DNA of 64,000 nt from Pseudomonas putida (GTDB taxonomy: Bacteria; Pseudomonadota; Gammaproteobacteria; Pseudomonadales; Pseudomonadaceae), in the NCBI RefSeq assembly GCF_028682455.1, contig NZ_JANHLD010000001.1, forward strand, positions 1,116,001 through 1,180,000, read 5' to 3'. Shown here in pieces: positions 53,533 to 63,964 of this stretch. The stretch's first letter is position 1. Each line of letters starts with the position of its first letter. Position numbers and translations under genes: made by a program. The notes beneath the pieces are model-generated. The model saw only the letters and a program-made list of their open reading frames with translations. It had not been told where the DNA came from and did not search any database.

Positions 53533-54975
53533 TCAGGAGGCCAATTCGTCGAGGCGTTGCAGGGTATCGCGCAACCGGTCCAGGGCCGGGTCGATGTCCA
53601 GCAGTTCGATGGCGCCAAAACCGATCAGCAGCCCTGAACGCACCGGGGCCTGGGCATGGAAGGGGGCGAGCGAGTAAAGCCCGACCTCGACCTTGCGGGC
53701 CATGTCGATGACGAACTGCACGTCCAGGTCGCCCTTGGCCAAGGCACTGAGGTGATAGCCGGCGGTGGCCGGAATCACCTCGAACCAGGGCGCCAGGTCC
53801 CCTTGCAGGCGCTGCACGATCCGCGTGCGACGCGCGGCGTACACCTCATGCACGCGGCGGATGTGCTTGAGCAGCGAGCCCTCACTGATGAACCGCGCCA
53901 GCGCCCACTGGTTGAGGGTGGGGGTGTGCCAGTCGGTCAGTTGCTTGGCGATGCACAGGGCTTCGCGCAGTGCCGGCGGTGCGATCGTGTAGCCCAGGCG
54001 AAGCTCCGGCAGCAGGGTCTTGGAGAATGTCCCGACATAGGCCACCAGGCCGTGACGGTCCATACTCTGCAAGGAATCGGTGGGCCGGCCTTCATAGCGA
54101 AACTCGCTGTCGTAGTCGTCTTCGATGATGATCGCGCCCAAGGCCGCCGCGCGCGCCAGCAAGGCCTCGCGACGTACCTGGCTCATGGGCATGCCCAGCG
54201 GGAACTGATGCGAGGGGGTCACGTAGATCAGGCGGGTGTCGTCGGCGATCTGATCGACGCACAGGCCTTCGCTGTCGACCGGCACATACTGCAGGTCGGC
54301 GCCCTGGGCCAGGAACAACTGGCGCACCGGGGTGTAGCCGGGGTCTTCCATGGCTACCTTGCTGCCAGGTTCGATCAGTACCCTGGCGATCAGGTCCAGG
54401 GCCTGCTGGGCGCCATTGCACACCAGCACGTCGGTGTTGCTGCAACGCACGCCACGGGCGAAGGCGATGTGCCGGGCGATGGCTTCGCGCAGCTCCGGCA
54501 GGCCCTGGTGCGCAGCGTAGCGGGCGCTGCTGGTGCGGATCTGGCGCAGCGCGTACTGGTTGCAACGGCGCCAGTCGTCGAAGGGGAACTGGCCCTTGCT
54601 CGAGGCACCGCCGATGAAGTCGTAACGCAGGGTGGCCGAGCGCATGTCGGCCAGCGGATTGGCCCGGGCCAGCCATTTTTCCAGGGCCTGGGCGCTGGCC
54701 AGGGCAATGGAGGGTGCGGGTGTCGGTGCCTGGGTGGGGGCAGGGGTGATGAAGGTACCCTTGCCCACCTTGCCGCTTAGCAGGTTGTCGTAGGTCAGGC
54801 GTGAATAGGCTTCGGCCACGGTCTTGCGCGATACCCCCAGTTGTTCGGCCAGCAGCCGTGTGGGCGGCAACTGGGTGCCGGCTGCCAGGCGGCCGCTGTC
54901 GATACCGTCGCGCAGTTGTCGGTAGAGCTGCTCGGCCAGGCCCTTGCTGCCGTGCAGGCTGATATGAAGTTCCAT
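53533..54975 (-). CDS. MocR-type regulator: GntR HTH fused to aminotransferase
   Basis: 480 residues. The N-terminal GntR winged helix (about 8-75) has YRQLRDGIDSGRLAAGTQLP and VSRKTVAEAYSRL. A linker rich in Pro/Thr/Ala (PAPTQAPTPAPS) is followed by a fold-type I aminotransferase domain (about 115-475) with the PLP Lys in GTFSKTLLPELRLGY. MocR/PdxR proteins use PLP or an amine ligand to control vitamin B6, GABA, taurine or other pathways; the target here is not evident. The ATG at 54975 aligns with the HTH start; an extension upstream is unlikely. Confidence 0.87.
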   Translation of the reverse strand: MELHISLHGSKGLAEQLYRQLRDGIDSGRLAAGTQLPPTRLLAEQLGVSRKTVAEAYSRLTYDNLLSGKVGKGTFITPAPTQAPTPAPSIALASAQALEKWLARANPLADMRSATLRYDFIGGASSKGQFPFDDWRRCNQYALRQIRTSSARYAAHQGLPELREAIARHIAFARGVRCSNTDVLVCNGAQQALDLIARVLIEPGSKVAMEDPGYTPVRQLFLAQGADLQYVPVDSEGLCVDQIADDTRLIYVTPSHQFPLGMPMSQVRREALLARAAALGAIIIEDDYDSEFRYEGRPTDSLQSMDRHGLVAYVGTFSKTLLPELRLGYTIAPPALREALCIAKQLTDWHTPTLNQWALARFISEGSLLKHIRRVHEVYAARRTRIVQRLQGDLAPWFEVIPATAGYHLSALAKGDLDVQFVIDMARKVEVGLYSLAPFHAQAPVRSGLLIGFGAIELLDIDPALDRLRDTLQRLDELAS

Positions 54976-55142
54976 GCTGGGGTGAATCCACGCGCAGTTG
55001 ACTGACGCCGAGAGTAACCGATTTACCCCGCACCTGCCGTTGATCCCCTGGACCGACGCCCGGCCAATGGCACGCCACACTTTAAGGGTCGGGGTTCTCC
55101 GGCACACCGGTGAACCTCTTGCACTCGAACAGGAGCGTCGCC

Positions 55143-55397
55143 ATGTACCTGCGAACTCTGTCGGGCCTGGGCTTGAGCCTTGGCCTGTTGCTGACCGCTA
55201 CCGCCCAAGCCGATACCCCAACGGCTGTCTACCACTACGGCATGCCGCTGGACATTGCCCAGGTGCTCGACATGAGCGAGCCCGCCACCGAACTTTGCGA
55301 TGTGGTGCAGGCCCGCATGGTCTATGTCGACTCGGCGGGCCAGCAACACACCCTGCAGTACCTGAAGCTGGCGCAGGCCTGCAGCGACCACGATTAG
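55143..55397 (+). CDS. small exported DUF2790 protein
   Basis: 84 residues with a signal peptide ending TAQA (about residue 23). The mature DUF2790 has [32 protein letters not shown] and a final LKLAQAC, with two conserved cysteines. The family is largely confined to Pseudomonas and has no known function, though members are often copper- or stress-associated by context. GGAG precedes the ATG at 55143. Its last four bases overlap the converging aldo/keto reductase gene. Confidence 0.85.
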   Translation: MYLRTLSGLGLSLGLLLTATAQADTPTAVYHYGMPLDIAQVLDMSEPATELCDVVQARMVYVDSAGQQHTLQYLKLAQACSDHD

Positions 55398-56197
55398 TCC
55401 CAGGCCGGTGCCAGGCTTTCGGGGTTGGTCAAGCGCAGGCCGCTGTCCAGCGTGGCGATGCGTGCCATGTCATCGTCGCTCAAGGTCAGTTCGCGGGCCT
55501 TGAGGTTGCCGGCCAGGTTTTCGCGGCGGGTCGAGGATGGGATTACCGCATAGCCCTGTTGCATCGCCCAGGCCAGGGTCACCTGCGCCGGGGTGGCGTT
55601 GTGCTGCCCGGCGATCTGCTGGATCACTGGGTCTTGCAGGACCTTGCCGTAGCCCAGGGTCATGTACGAGGTCACGGCGATGCCCTGGTTGCGCATGAAT
55701 TCGACCAGGGTGCGGTTCTGCAGGTAGGGGTGCAGTTCGATCTGGTTGGTGGCGATGGCTTCCTTGCCGACCACCGCGATGGCCTGGCGCAGCAGGTCGA
55801 TAGTGAAGTTGGACACACCGATCTGGCGGGTCAGGCCCTGGGCCCGGGTTTCTTCCAGGGCGCCCATGAACTCGGCGACCGGCACCGCGCCCTTGGGTGA
55901 CGGCCAGTGGATCAGGGTCAGGTCCAGGTAGTCGGTGCGCAGCTTGCTCAGGCTGTCCTTGAGGCTCGGGATGAGCTTGTCGGCCGCCAGGTTTTCCGTC
56001 CAGATCTTGCTGGTCAGGAACAGCTGGTCACGGGGCAGGCCACTGGCGGCCACGGCCTGGCCGACCTCGGCTTCGTTGCCATAGATCTGTGCGGTATCGA
56101 TGGCGCGGTAACCCAGGGCCAGGGCCTGACTGACCGAGTCGATCACGACCTGGTCCTTGAGGCGGAAAGTACCGAGGCCCAGCAGGGGAATAGACAT
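55394..56197 (-). CDS. dkgB: 2,5-diketo-D-gluconate reductase B (aldo/keto reductase)
   Basis: 267 residues, the same length as E. coli DkgB. AKR tetrad: Asp/Tyr in [12 protein letters not shown], Lys in LTSKIWTEN, His in [22 protein letters not shown] and the cofactor segment [14 protein letters not shown] place it in AKR5. It reduces 2,5-diketogluconate and methylglyoxal with NADPH. AAGGAG lies 8 nt before the ATG at 56197; an extended frame to 56347 is not coding. Upstream lies a divergent TetR gene. Confidence 0.9.
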   Translation of the reverse strand: MSIPLLGLGTFRLKDQVVIDSVSQALALGYRAIDTAQIYGNEAEVGQAVAASGLPRDQLFLTSKIWTENLAADKLIPSLKDSLSKLRTDYLDLTLIHWPSPKGAVPVAEFMGALEETRAQGLTRQIGVSNFTIDLLRQAIAVVGKEAIATNQIELHPYLQNRTLVEFMRNQGIAVTSYMTLGYGKVLQDPVIQQIAGQHNATPAQVTLAWAMQQGYAVIPSSTRRENLAGNLKARELTLSDDDMARIATLDSGLRLTNPESLAPAWD

Positions 56198-56346
56198 AAA
56201 GAGGCTCCTTGGAAAGGGCGGTTGCACATGAGGCGTGCAGTATTGCGACTGTATAGCGTGGGAAAAATCCCCGTTACAACACAACTTTTTTGCCTGCGAC
56301 GCACGAATCCGCCAAGCCTGGTGGTAGCCTTGCCAGGTCAGTCGCA

Positions 56347-56979
56347 ATGGATCTGGTCATGACCCGGCACAAGCTCAGCATTCGTCAACGCAATGTTGAC
56401 AACATCCTCCTGGCGGCCGAACAGGTCTTTGCCGAAAAAGGTTTCGCCGGCACGGCCATGGCCGATATCGCCGAGGCGGCGCAGTTGCCGCGCAGCAATG
56501 TGCACTACTACTTCAGCACCAAGGCCGAGCTGTACCAGGCGGTGTTGTTCGGCCTGCTCGAGGTGTGGAAGCAGGATGCCTTGTGCTTCGAACTCTACGA
56601 TGATCCGCGTATCGTGCTGTCCAGCTATATCCGCGCCAAGATGATCCATTCGCGGACCCGGCCATATGGCTCCAAGGTCTGGGCCAACGAGATCATTCAT
56701 GGTGCGCCGAACCTTGGCGCGGCGCTGGATGATCCGCTCTATGGATGGGCGAAGATGAAGGAAGCCAAGATCCGCCAGTGGATCGAGGATGGCCGGATCC
56801 TCGCGGTGGAGCCGTCGGGGCTGCTGTACATGATCTGGGCGTCGACCCAGCACTATGCGGACTTCAGCCACCAGGTAGGGCTGCTCAACGATCACCAGCC
56901 GCTCTCCGACCTGCAGTTCGAGCGGGCGGTGCAGACGGTGACCAGTGTGATCCTGCGCGGAATCGGGCTGGAACCGTAG
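56347..56979 (+). CDS. RutR-like TetR family regulator
   Basis: 210 residues (E. coli RutR has 212). The TetR HTH is at about 18-62 ([33 protein letters not shown]) and the C-terminal domain is of the YcdC/RutR type. [12 protein letters not shown] near residue 170 is almost identical to RutR. RutR senses uracil and controls pyrimidine use, so this protein is a good candidate for control of the preA-preT-hydA genes about 3 kb away. Start ATG 56347 or 56359. It diverges from dkgB. Confidence 0.86.
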   Translation: MDLVMTRHKLSIRQRNVDNILLAAEQVFAEKGFAGTAMADIAEAAQLPRSNVHYYFSTKAELYQAVLFGLLEVWKQDALCFELYDDPRIVLSSYIRAKMIHSRTRPYGSKVWANEIIHGAPNLGAALDDPLYGWAKMKEAKIRQWIEDGRILAVEPSGLLYMIWASTQHYADFSHQVGLLNDHQPLSDLQFERAVQTVTSVILRGIGLEP

Positions 56980-56985
56980 GGGCGG

Positions 56986-57465
56986 TTATCGGCCTGCGAA
57001 GGCCTTGAGGCCTTCGCCTTCCAGGCGGTAGCGCACCCACTCATCCTGCGGTTGCGCGCCCAGCGAGCGGTAGAACTGGATCGCCGGTTCGTTCCAGTCC
57101 AGTACGCTCCACTCCAGGCGCCCGCAGTCGTTGTCGCAGGCTTCCCGGGCGATGTGGCGCAGCAAGGTCTTGCCCGCACCGCCGCCGCGTTGTTCCGGGG
57201 TGATGTACAGGTCTTCGAGGTAGATGCCGTTGCGCCCCAGCCAGGTCGAGTAGCTGTAGAAGTACACCGCATAACCAATGGCCACGCCGTCGCGTTCGCA
57301 GATCAGGCTCAGGGCCTTGGCGCCGTCGTCGAACAGGGTGCGTTCGACATCCTCCACCGAGGCGATCACTTCGTGGCGGGCACGTTCGTAGTCGGCCAGT
57401 TCAGTGATGAAGGCGAGAATCCGGGCAGCGTCTTCGCGTCGGGCAGGGCGAATGTGCAAGGTCAT
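56986..57465 (-). CDS. GNAT N-acetyltransferase, diamine acetyltransferase-like
   Basis: 159 residues with the GNAT core: IRPARREDAARILAFI at the start, EDLYITPEQRGGGAGKTLL carrying the acetyl-CoA pyrophosphate loop (RGGGAGK), and VLDWNEPAIQFYRSLGA. The pattern is that of the SAT-like group (spermidine/spermine or related small amines). The substrate is unproved. Its 3' end converges on the TetR gene with 6 bp between them. Confidence 0.86.
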   Translation of the reverse strand: MTLHIRPARREDAARILAFITELADYERARHEVIASVEDVERTLFDDGAKALSLICERDGVAIGYAVYFYSYSTWLGRNGIYLEDLYITPEQRGGGAGKTLLRHIAREACDNDCGRLEWSVLDWNEPAIQFYRSLGAQPQDEWVRYRLEGEGLKAFAGR

Positions 57466-57513
57466 GGCAGGCGTCCGTGGGGGCTGGTAAGGGCGTTTAT
57501 CTTAACAAGACAG

Positions 57514-57580
57514 ACGCGGGCTTGACCGGCGATATGATGTGATGGTTGGATCGGCTTCGCGGGGCAAGCCCGCTACTACA
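57514..57580. repeat. REP-type inverted pair
   Basis: GCGGGCTTGACCGGCGAT (left) and TTCGCGGGGCAAGCCCGC (right) face each other in the gap between the divergent acetyltransferase and tam genes, ending 12 bp before the tam start. Confidence 0.6.
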
Positions 57581-57591
57581 AGGACCCTGCA

Positions 57592-58356
57592 ATGACCTGG
57601 TCAGCCGAGCAATACAGCACTTTCGAGAACGAACGCACCCGGCCGGTGCGCGACCTGGTGGCCGCACTGCCGCAACGGGCGATCCGCACGGCCATCGACC
57701 TGGGGTGCGGCCCGGGCAATTCGACCCAGGTGCTGGCCGAGCGTTATCCCGAGGCAGCCGTCACCGGCCTGGACAGCTCCAGGGACATGCTCGCCGCCGC
57801 CCGCCAGCGCTTGCAGGGCATCGAGTTCGAACTGGGGGATATCGGCACCTGGACCGCGCCCGAAGGCATGGACGTGATCCTGGCCAATGCCTCGCTGCAG
57901 TGGTTGCCCGATCACGCGCTGCTGTATCCGCACCTGGCCAGGCAATTGACCGAAGGCGGCAGCCTGGCCATCCAGACTCCCGACAACTTCGACGAGCCGG
58001 CCCACCGCCAGGCGCGGGAGATCGCCAGCCGTGGCCCCTGGGCCGACAAGATCGGCGCGATCAAGCATCCGCCTCGGCACAGCGCCGCCTTTTACTACGA
58101 CGTGCTCAGCCCGCACTGTAGCCAGGTGGATGTGTGGCGTACCACCTACTACCACCCGTTGATGGGCGGCGCGCAGGCGGTGGTGGAGTGGTTCAAGGGC
58201 TCGGCCCTGCGCCCTTACCTGGCTGCATTGGACGAGCAGGAACAGGCAGACTTTCTCCAGCTGTACCTGCAGGCCATGGAACACGACTACCCGGCGGCAG
58301 CCGATGGCAAGGTGCTGTTGCCATTCCCACGCCTGTTCATCGTCGCCACGCGCTGA
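57592..58356 (+). CDS. tam: trans-aconitate 2-methyltransferase
   Basis: 254 residues, close to E. coli Tam (252). It starts MTWSAEQYSTFENERTRPVR (family-typical), SAM motif I AIDLGCGPGNSTQVLAERY, and ILANASLQWLPDH. It methylates trans-aconitate, an inhibitor of aconitase, with SAM. AAGGACC precedes the ATG at 57592. Its 3' end overlaps the converging DUF2784 gene by 20 bp. Confidence 0.92.
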   Translation: MTWSAEQYSTFENERTRPVRDLVAALPQRAIRTAIDLGCGPGNSTQVLAERYPEAAVTGLDSSRDMLAAARQRLQGIEFELGDIGTWTAPEGMDVILANASLQWLPDHALLYPHLARQLTEGGSLAIQTPDNFDEPAHRQAREIASRGPWADKIGAIKHPPRHSAAFYYDVLSPHCSQVDVWRTTYYHPLMGGAQAVVEWFKGSALRPYLAALDEQEQADFLQLYLQAMEHDYPAAADGKVLLPFPRLFIVATR

Positions 58357-58702
58357 AGCACACCCACAGGTAGACCGGTGCATTGACCAGCACCACCACG
58401 CCCCCGAGCACCCACTGGATGCCCGGGGTGAGGCCGGCAGGGTAGATGATCGGCCAGATGTAGTGCTCGACGAAACCGCCCGCATAACCTGCCATGCCGG
58501 CTGCCTGGCGCAGGCTGTTTTCCCAGTCGGTGAGGGGGCAGGGCAGGTGCAGGAACTCCACGGCGATGCCCCAGCACATCGCCGGCAGGTGCCACCAGAT
58601 TGCGCCGCGCCACTTGAGCAGCAGCAGGCCGCCCAGCAGCACGAACACGATGAACAGCAGATGAAACAGCACCAGTCCATCGGCGCCCAGGCGGTAGAGC
58701 AT
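58337..58702 (-). CDS. DUF2784 membrane protein
   Basis: 121 residues with four predicted helices. The family pattern is evident: LVLFHLLFIVFVLLGG near the N-terminus, then HLPAMCWGIAVEF and CPLTDWENSLRQAAG in the centre. Function unknown. AAGGAC lies upstream of the ATG at 58702. It converges on tam with a 20-bp overlap and diverges from the LysE-type gene. Confidence 0.85.
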   Translation of the reverse strand: MLYRLGADGLVLFHLLFIVFVLLGGLLLLKWRGAIWWHLPAMCWGIAVEFLHLPCPLTDWENSLRQAAGMAGYAGGFVEHYIWPIIYPAGLTPGIQWVLGGVVVLVNAPVYLWVCFSAWRR

Positions 58703-58844
58703 GGCTAGGGGGTCCTTGCGTGTTGAATGTGCCTACGCACCATCATAGAAGTATTCGTTGCTGGCGCCGTGCCGCTCGATCACAGGCGTTGTGATGGCGA
58801 CGCCTTGCAGGCATTCTGGTGGTTTTCTGCCCGCGGAACCTGCC

Positions 58845-59474
58845 ATGGATGCATCCACGCTGTTGCTCTACGTCATCGCTGCCAGCGCGGTGATGATCAC
58901 CCCCGGCCCGGCCATGCTCCTGGCCCTCAACAATGGCGCCTCCCACGGTATGCGCGTGGCCGGTTTCGGCATGGCCGGGGCGATGCTGTCGGACCTGCTG
59001 CTGATCGGTGCCGTCGGTTGCGGCCTGGGGGCCTTGTTGCAGGCTTCCGAGCAGCTGTTCAGCCTGGTCAAGTGGGTGGGCGCCGTGTACCTGCTGTACC
59101 TGGCCTGGGTACTCTGGCGGGCGCCGGGCCATGCCCTTGAACGTGTGCCGGTGAATGCCGGGGCCACTGGCCGCTCGGCGTTCCTGCGTGCCTTGTTCGT
59201 GGGCCTGTCCAACCCCAAGGGCCTGCTGTTTTTCTCGGCCTTTTTGCCGCAGTTCATCCGCCCGGACCAACCGGTGGCCGAGCAGTACCTGGTGCTGGCA
59301 ATCACCAGCGCCGCGCTGGACGGGGTGATGATGGCGGTGTATGCCTACGGCGGCCGGCATGCCATGCGCCGGTTTTCGGTGCGCACCATGCAGTGGATCA
59401 ACCGCAGTTGTGCCGGCATGCTCGCGGCCCTGGCGGTCGGCCTGAGCCTGTACCGACGCAACGACCTGCACTGA
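58845..59474 (+). CDS. LysE/RhtB family amino-acid exporter
   Basis: 209 residues with six predicted helices and the LysE signature MITPGPAMLLALNNGASHGM near residues 18-37; VGLSNPKGLLFFSAFLPQF is the second typical element. It exports an amino acid or derivative; the substrate is unknown. The ATG at 58845 matches the family start, MDASTLLLYVIAASAVM. A terminator hairpin follows directly. Confidence 0.9.
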   Translation: MDASTLLLYVIAASAVMITPGPAMLLALNNGASHGMRVAGFGMAGAMLSDLLLIGAVGCGLGALLQASEQLFSLVKWVGAVYLLYLAWVLWRAPGHALERVPVNAGATGRSAFLRALFVGLSNPKGLLFFSAFLPQFIRPDQPVAEQYLVLAITSAALDGVMMAVYAYGGRHAMRRFSVRTMQWINRSCAGMLAALAVGLSLYRRNDLH

Positions 59475-59480
59475 CAGCAC

Positions 59481-59517
59481 AACGACGAGGGAGGCTCAGT
59501 GAGCCTCCCTCGTCGTT
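59481..59517. terminator. perfect hairpin, bidirectional terminator
   Basis: AACGACGAGGGAGGCTCA-G-TGAGCCTCCCTCGTCGTT, an 18-bp perfect stem, separates the convergent LysE-type and preA genes. Only two T follow, so termination may be partial. Confidence 0.75.
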
Positions 59518-59540
59518 TACCTCACCTGCATGCCCGCGCT

Positions 59541-60815
59541 TCAGGACGCTTCGCGGTAGGGGTTGCGCGGGTCGTGCTGCCAGTCGAGAAACGGCTTGCC
59601 AGTGTCCTGCGGCACCATCTCGATGCAGTCCTCCACCGGGCAGGTGATCTGGCACAGGTTGCAGCCCACGCACTCGGCGTCGATCACCTCGTAGCGGTGG
59701 CTGCCGTCGGCCTGCTTGAGGTTGGCGATGGCCTGGTGCGAGGTGTCTTCGCAGGCGATGTGGCAACGGCCGCAGCCGATGCAGGCATCCTGGTCGATCC
59801 GGGCGATCACCTGGTAGTTGATGTCCAGGTACTTCCAGTCGGTGGTATGGCCCACGGCGCGGCCGCTGAAGTCCTGCAGGCTGCGGTAGCCCTGGCTGTC
59901 CATCCAGCGCGAGAGCCCGTCCTTCATGTCTTCGACGATGCGAAAGCCATGCAGCATGGCGGCGGTGCACACCTGCACGGCCCCGCAGCCCAGGGCGACG
60001 AACTCGGCGGCATCGCGCCAGCTGCCGATGCCGCCGATACCGCAGATCGGCAGGCCGCGGGTGGCCGGGTCGCGGGCGATCTCGGCGACCATGTTCAGGG
60101 CGATCGGCTTGACCGCAGAACCGCAATAGCCGCCGTGGGTGCTCATGTCGCCGACAATCGGCAGGGCGACCATGCGCTCGAGGTCGACGCTGGTGATCGA
60201 GTTGATGGTATTGATCAGCGACACCGCATCGGCGCCGCCACGGTGCGCGGCACGGGCAGACTGGCGGATGTCGGTGATGTTGGGGGTGAGCTTGACGATG
60301 ACCGGCAGCGAGCAGTGCGTCTTGCACCAGCGGGTGACCTGCTCGACGTACTCCGGTACCTGGCCCACCGCCGCTCCCATGCCGCGCTCGGGCATGCCGT
60401 GGGGGCAACCGAAGTTCAACTCGATGCCGTCGGCACCGGTGGCCTCCACCAGGGGCAGGATGGCTTTCCAGGACTCCTCGACGCACGGCACCATCAACGA
60501 CACGATCAGCGCGCGGTCGGGCCAGTCCTTTTTCACCTGGGTGATTTCGCGCAGGTTGATTTCCAGCGAGCGGTCGGTGATCAGCTCGATGTTGTTGATG
60601 CCCATGACCTCGCGGTTGACGCCGTAGTGGGCCGAGTAGCGTGACGACACGTTGACCGCGGCCGGGTCTTCACCGAGGGTTTTCCAGACCACGCCACCCC
60701 AGCCGGCCTGGAAGGCACGGACCACGTTGTAGGCTTTGTCGGTGGGCGGGGCGGAGGCCAGCCAGAACGGGTTGGGCGCCTTGATGCCAGCGAATTCGAT
60801 CGACAGGTCAGCCAT
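59541..60815 (-). CDS. preA: NAD-dependent dihydropyrimidine dehydrogenase, catalytic subunit PreA
   Basis: 424 residues (E. coli PreA 411). An FMN-binding dihydroorotate-dehydrogenase-like barrel starts LSIEFAGIKAPNPFWLASAP, with NFGCPHGMPERGMG. The C-terminus has two [4Fe-4S] ferredoxin motifs: CIGCGRCHIAC and CVGCNLCQITC with the final CP pairing. With PreT it reduces uracil or thymine to the 5,6-dihydro form. It starts at the ATG at 60815, overlapping the preT stop by one base. It is the last gene of the pyrimidine operon in this window. Confidence 0.93.
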   Translation of the reverse strand: MADLSIEFAGIKAPNPFWLASAPPTDKAYNVVRAFQAGWGGVVWKTLGEDPAAVNVSSRYSAHYGVNREVMGINNIELITDRSLEINLREITQVKKDWPDRALIVSLMVPCVEESWKAILPLVEATGADGIELNFGCPHGMPERGMGAAVGQVPEYVEQVTRWCKTHCSLPVIVKLTPNITDIRQSARAAHRGGADAVSLINTINSITSVDLERMVALPIVGDMSTHGGYCGSAVKPIALNMVAEIARDPATRGLPICGIGGIGSWRDAAEFVALGCGAVQVCTAAMLHGFRIVEDMKDGLSRWMDSQGYRSLQDFSGRAVGHTTDWKYLDINYQVIARIDQDACIGCGRCHIACEDTSHQAIANLKQADGSHRYEVIDAECVGCNLCQITCPVEDCIEMVPQDTGKPFLDWQHDPRNPYREAS

Positions 60816-62182
60816 TATGCAGCCTCCACATTGAGCATCAGTTGGGCATGGATGGCCTCGGCGGCCAGCTTGCCGTGCTGCACGGCCTGGACGGTCAGGT
60901 CCTGGCCCAGGTGGGTACAGTCGCCGCCGGCATACACCCCGGGCAGGCTGGTGCGCATCTGTTCGTCGACACGGATGCGTTCGCCATCGCGGGCCAGGGC
61001 CTGGGCGCTGGCGTCACTCAAGGCCTGGTCGTCGAAGGCCTGGCCTATGGCCTTGAAGATCGCATCGGCGGCCAGTTCGAAGGTTTCCCCGGTGGTCTGC
61101 AGGCGGCCCTCGACCATCCGCGTACGGGCAAAGCGCATGCCGCGCACCCGGCCCTGGTCGTCGAGCAATACCTGTTCGGGCTGGGCCCAGGTCAGCAGGC
61201 GCACCTGGTTGTCCTTGGCGATGTGCTGTTCGTGTTCGGTGGCGCCCATGTCCTCGGTGCCACGGCGGTACACCAGGTTGACATCGCGGGCACCGAGACG
61301 GGCCATCTGCACCGCCATGTCGATGGCGGTGTTGCCGGCACCGAGCACAATGCAGCGATCGGCCAGGGGCAGGGCGCCGAGGTCGTCGGCCTGGCGCAGT
61401 TCACGGATGTAGTCGGTGGCGGCCAGCAGGCCCGGGGCACTTTCGTCGGCCAGGCCCAGCTGGCGACTGGCGTTGAGGCCAAGGCCGAGGAACACCGCGT
61501 CGAACTGTTGCTGCAGATCGGCCAGGCTCAGGTTCTTGCCCAGCACCTGGTCATGACGGATCTCGATGCCGCCGATCTGCATCACGAAGTCCACTTCACG
61601 CTGGGCGAAGTCGTCGACCACCTTGTACTTGGCGATTCCGTATTCGTTCAGGCCACCGGCCTTGGGCCGGGCCTCGAAGATCACCACGTCATGGCCGTGC
61701 CAGGCCAGGCGATGGGCGCACGACAACCCGGCAGGCCCGGCGCCGACCACGGCAATGCGCTTGCCGGTACTGGCCGCGCGCTGGAACGGATGCTCGGCGA
61801 ACTCGGCGTGGTCCAGGGCGTAGCGCTGCAACTGGCCGATCAGCACCGGGGCGCATTCCTGGTGATGGTTACGTACGCAGGCTTGCTGGCAGAGGATTTC
61901 GGTGGGGCACACCCGCGCGCAGCTGCCGCCGAGGATATTGGCCTCGAGGATTTTCTGCGCCGCGCCCTGGACGTTCTCCTGGTGGATGTTGCGAATGAAC
62001 GAGGGGATGTCGATATCGCTGGGGCACGCATTGACGCAGGGCGCGTCGTAGCAGTACAGGCAGCGCGAGGCTTCGAGCGCTGCCTGGCGGGCGTTGAGCG
62101 GGGGGGCGAGGTCGCTGAACTGCTCGGCCAGGGTGGCGTTGTCGGCGGCTGGTCGGGGGAGGTGGTTGAGGGAATCGATCAC
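60815..62182 (-). CDS. preT: NAD-dependent dihydropyrimidine dehydrogenase, PreT subunit
   Basis: 455 residues, glutamate synthase small-subunit-like flavoprotein. The N-terminal Fe-S region has CLYCYDAPCVNACPSDIDIP and CARVCPTEILCQQAC; the FAD Rossmann motif is VVGAGPAGLSCAHRLA, and the second nucleotide motif VLGAGNTAIDMAVQMARLG. It passes electrons from NAD(P)H to PreA. The GTG start at 62182 has GAGGAA upstream; longer readings would run into the REP pair. It is coupled to preA by a one-base overlap. Confidence 0.91.
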   Translation of the reverse strand: MIDSLNHLPRPAADNATLAEQFSDLAPPLNARQAALEASRCLYCYDAPCVNACPSDIDIPSFIRNIHQENVQGAAQKILEANILGGSCARVCPTEILCQQACVRNHHQECAPVLIGQLQRYALDHAEFAEHPFQRAASTGKRIAVVGAGPAGLSCAHRLAWHGHDVVIFEARPKAGGLNEYGIAKYKVVDDFAQREVDFVMQIGGIEIRHDQVLGKNLSLADLQQQFDAVFLGLGLNASRQLGLADESAPGLLAATDYIRELRQADDLGALPLADRCIVLGAGNTAIDMAVQMARLGARDVNLVYRRGTEDMGATEHEQHIAKDNQVRLLTWAQPEQVLLDDQGRVRGMRFARTRMVEGRLQTTGETFELAADAIFKAIGQAFDDQALSDASAQALARDGERIRVDEQMRTSLPGVYAGGDCTHLGQDLTVQAVQHGKLAAEAIHAQLMLNVEAA

Positions 62183-62209
62183 GGTGGTTTCCTCTTTTTT
62201 ATTGTTCTG

Positions 62210-62281
62210 TGTAGGAGCGGGCTTGCCCCGCGATAGCGATCGTCCAGTCACATCGCATCGCGGGGCAAGCCCGCTCCTACA
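62210..62281. repeat. REP-type inverted pair with perfect arms
   Basis: TGTAGGAGCGGGCTTGCCCC...GCGAT on the left is the exact reverse complement of ATCGC...GGGGCAAGCCCGCTCCTACA on the right, about 25 bp each, spaced by about 22 bp. It lies between the dihydropyrimidinase and preT genes and could tune read-through or mRNA stability within the operon. Confidence 0.75.
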
Positions 62282-62284
62282 GCT

Positions 62285-63781
<1,497 letters not shown>

Positions 63782-63803
63782 TCATGACAGCGTAGGTCAA
63801 AAA

Positions 63804-63821
63804 CCTGTCATCGCTGACAGG
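63804..63821. promoter_or_regulatory. palindrome CCTGTC-N6-GACAGG, copy 1
   Basis: CCTGTCA-TCGC-TGACAGG, a perfect 7+7 inverted repeat 73 bp upstream of the hydA start codon. It shares both outer 6-bp arms and the 6-bp centre length with copy 2. Candidate operator. Confidence 0.5.
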
Positions 63822-63946
63822 AAATGAATCTAGTCGGCGATTATGGATAGGGCAAATAATTAATAAATAAGCTTATAAACATCATAATAATTTGATTTTT
63901 AACGGTTTAATCAATTTATTGGTCGACTGGGAAAACGACCAGTGGT

Positions 63947-63964
63947 CCTGTCGTTCTTGACAGG
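63947..63964. promoter_or_regulatory. palindrome CCTGTC-N6-GACAGG, copy 2
   Basis: CCTGTC-GTTCTT-GACAGG, 143 bp from copy 1 centre to centre, on the far side of the AT-rich tract. The identical arms with different centres suggest a shared protein site rather than a duplicated sequence. Confidence 0.5.

Noticed and set aside
22924..62281. Repeated GTAGGAGCGGGC elements as a possible CRISPR array or IS ends
   Set aside because: They occur as scattered single inverted pairs, not regular arrays with spacers, and no cas or transposase gene is present. They fit REP/REPIN elements.
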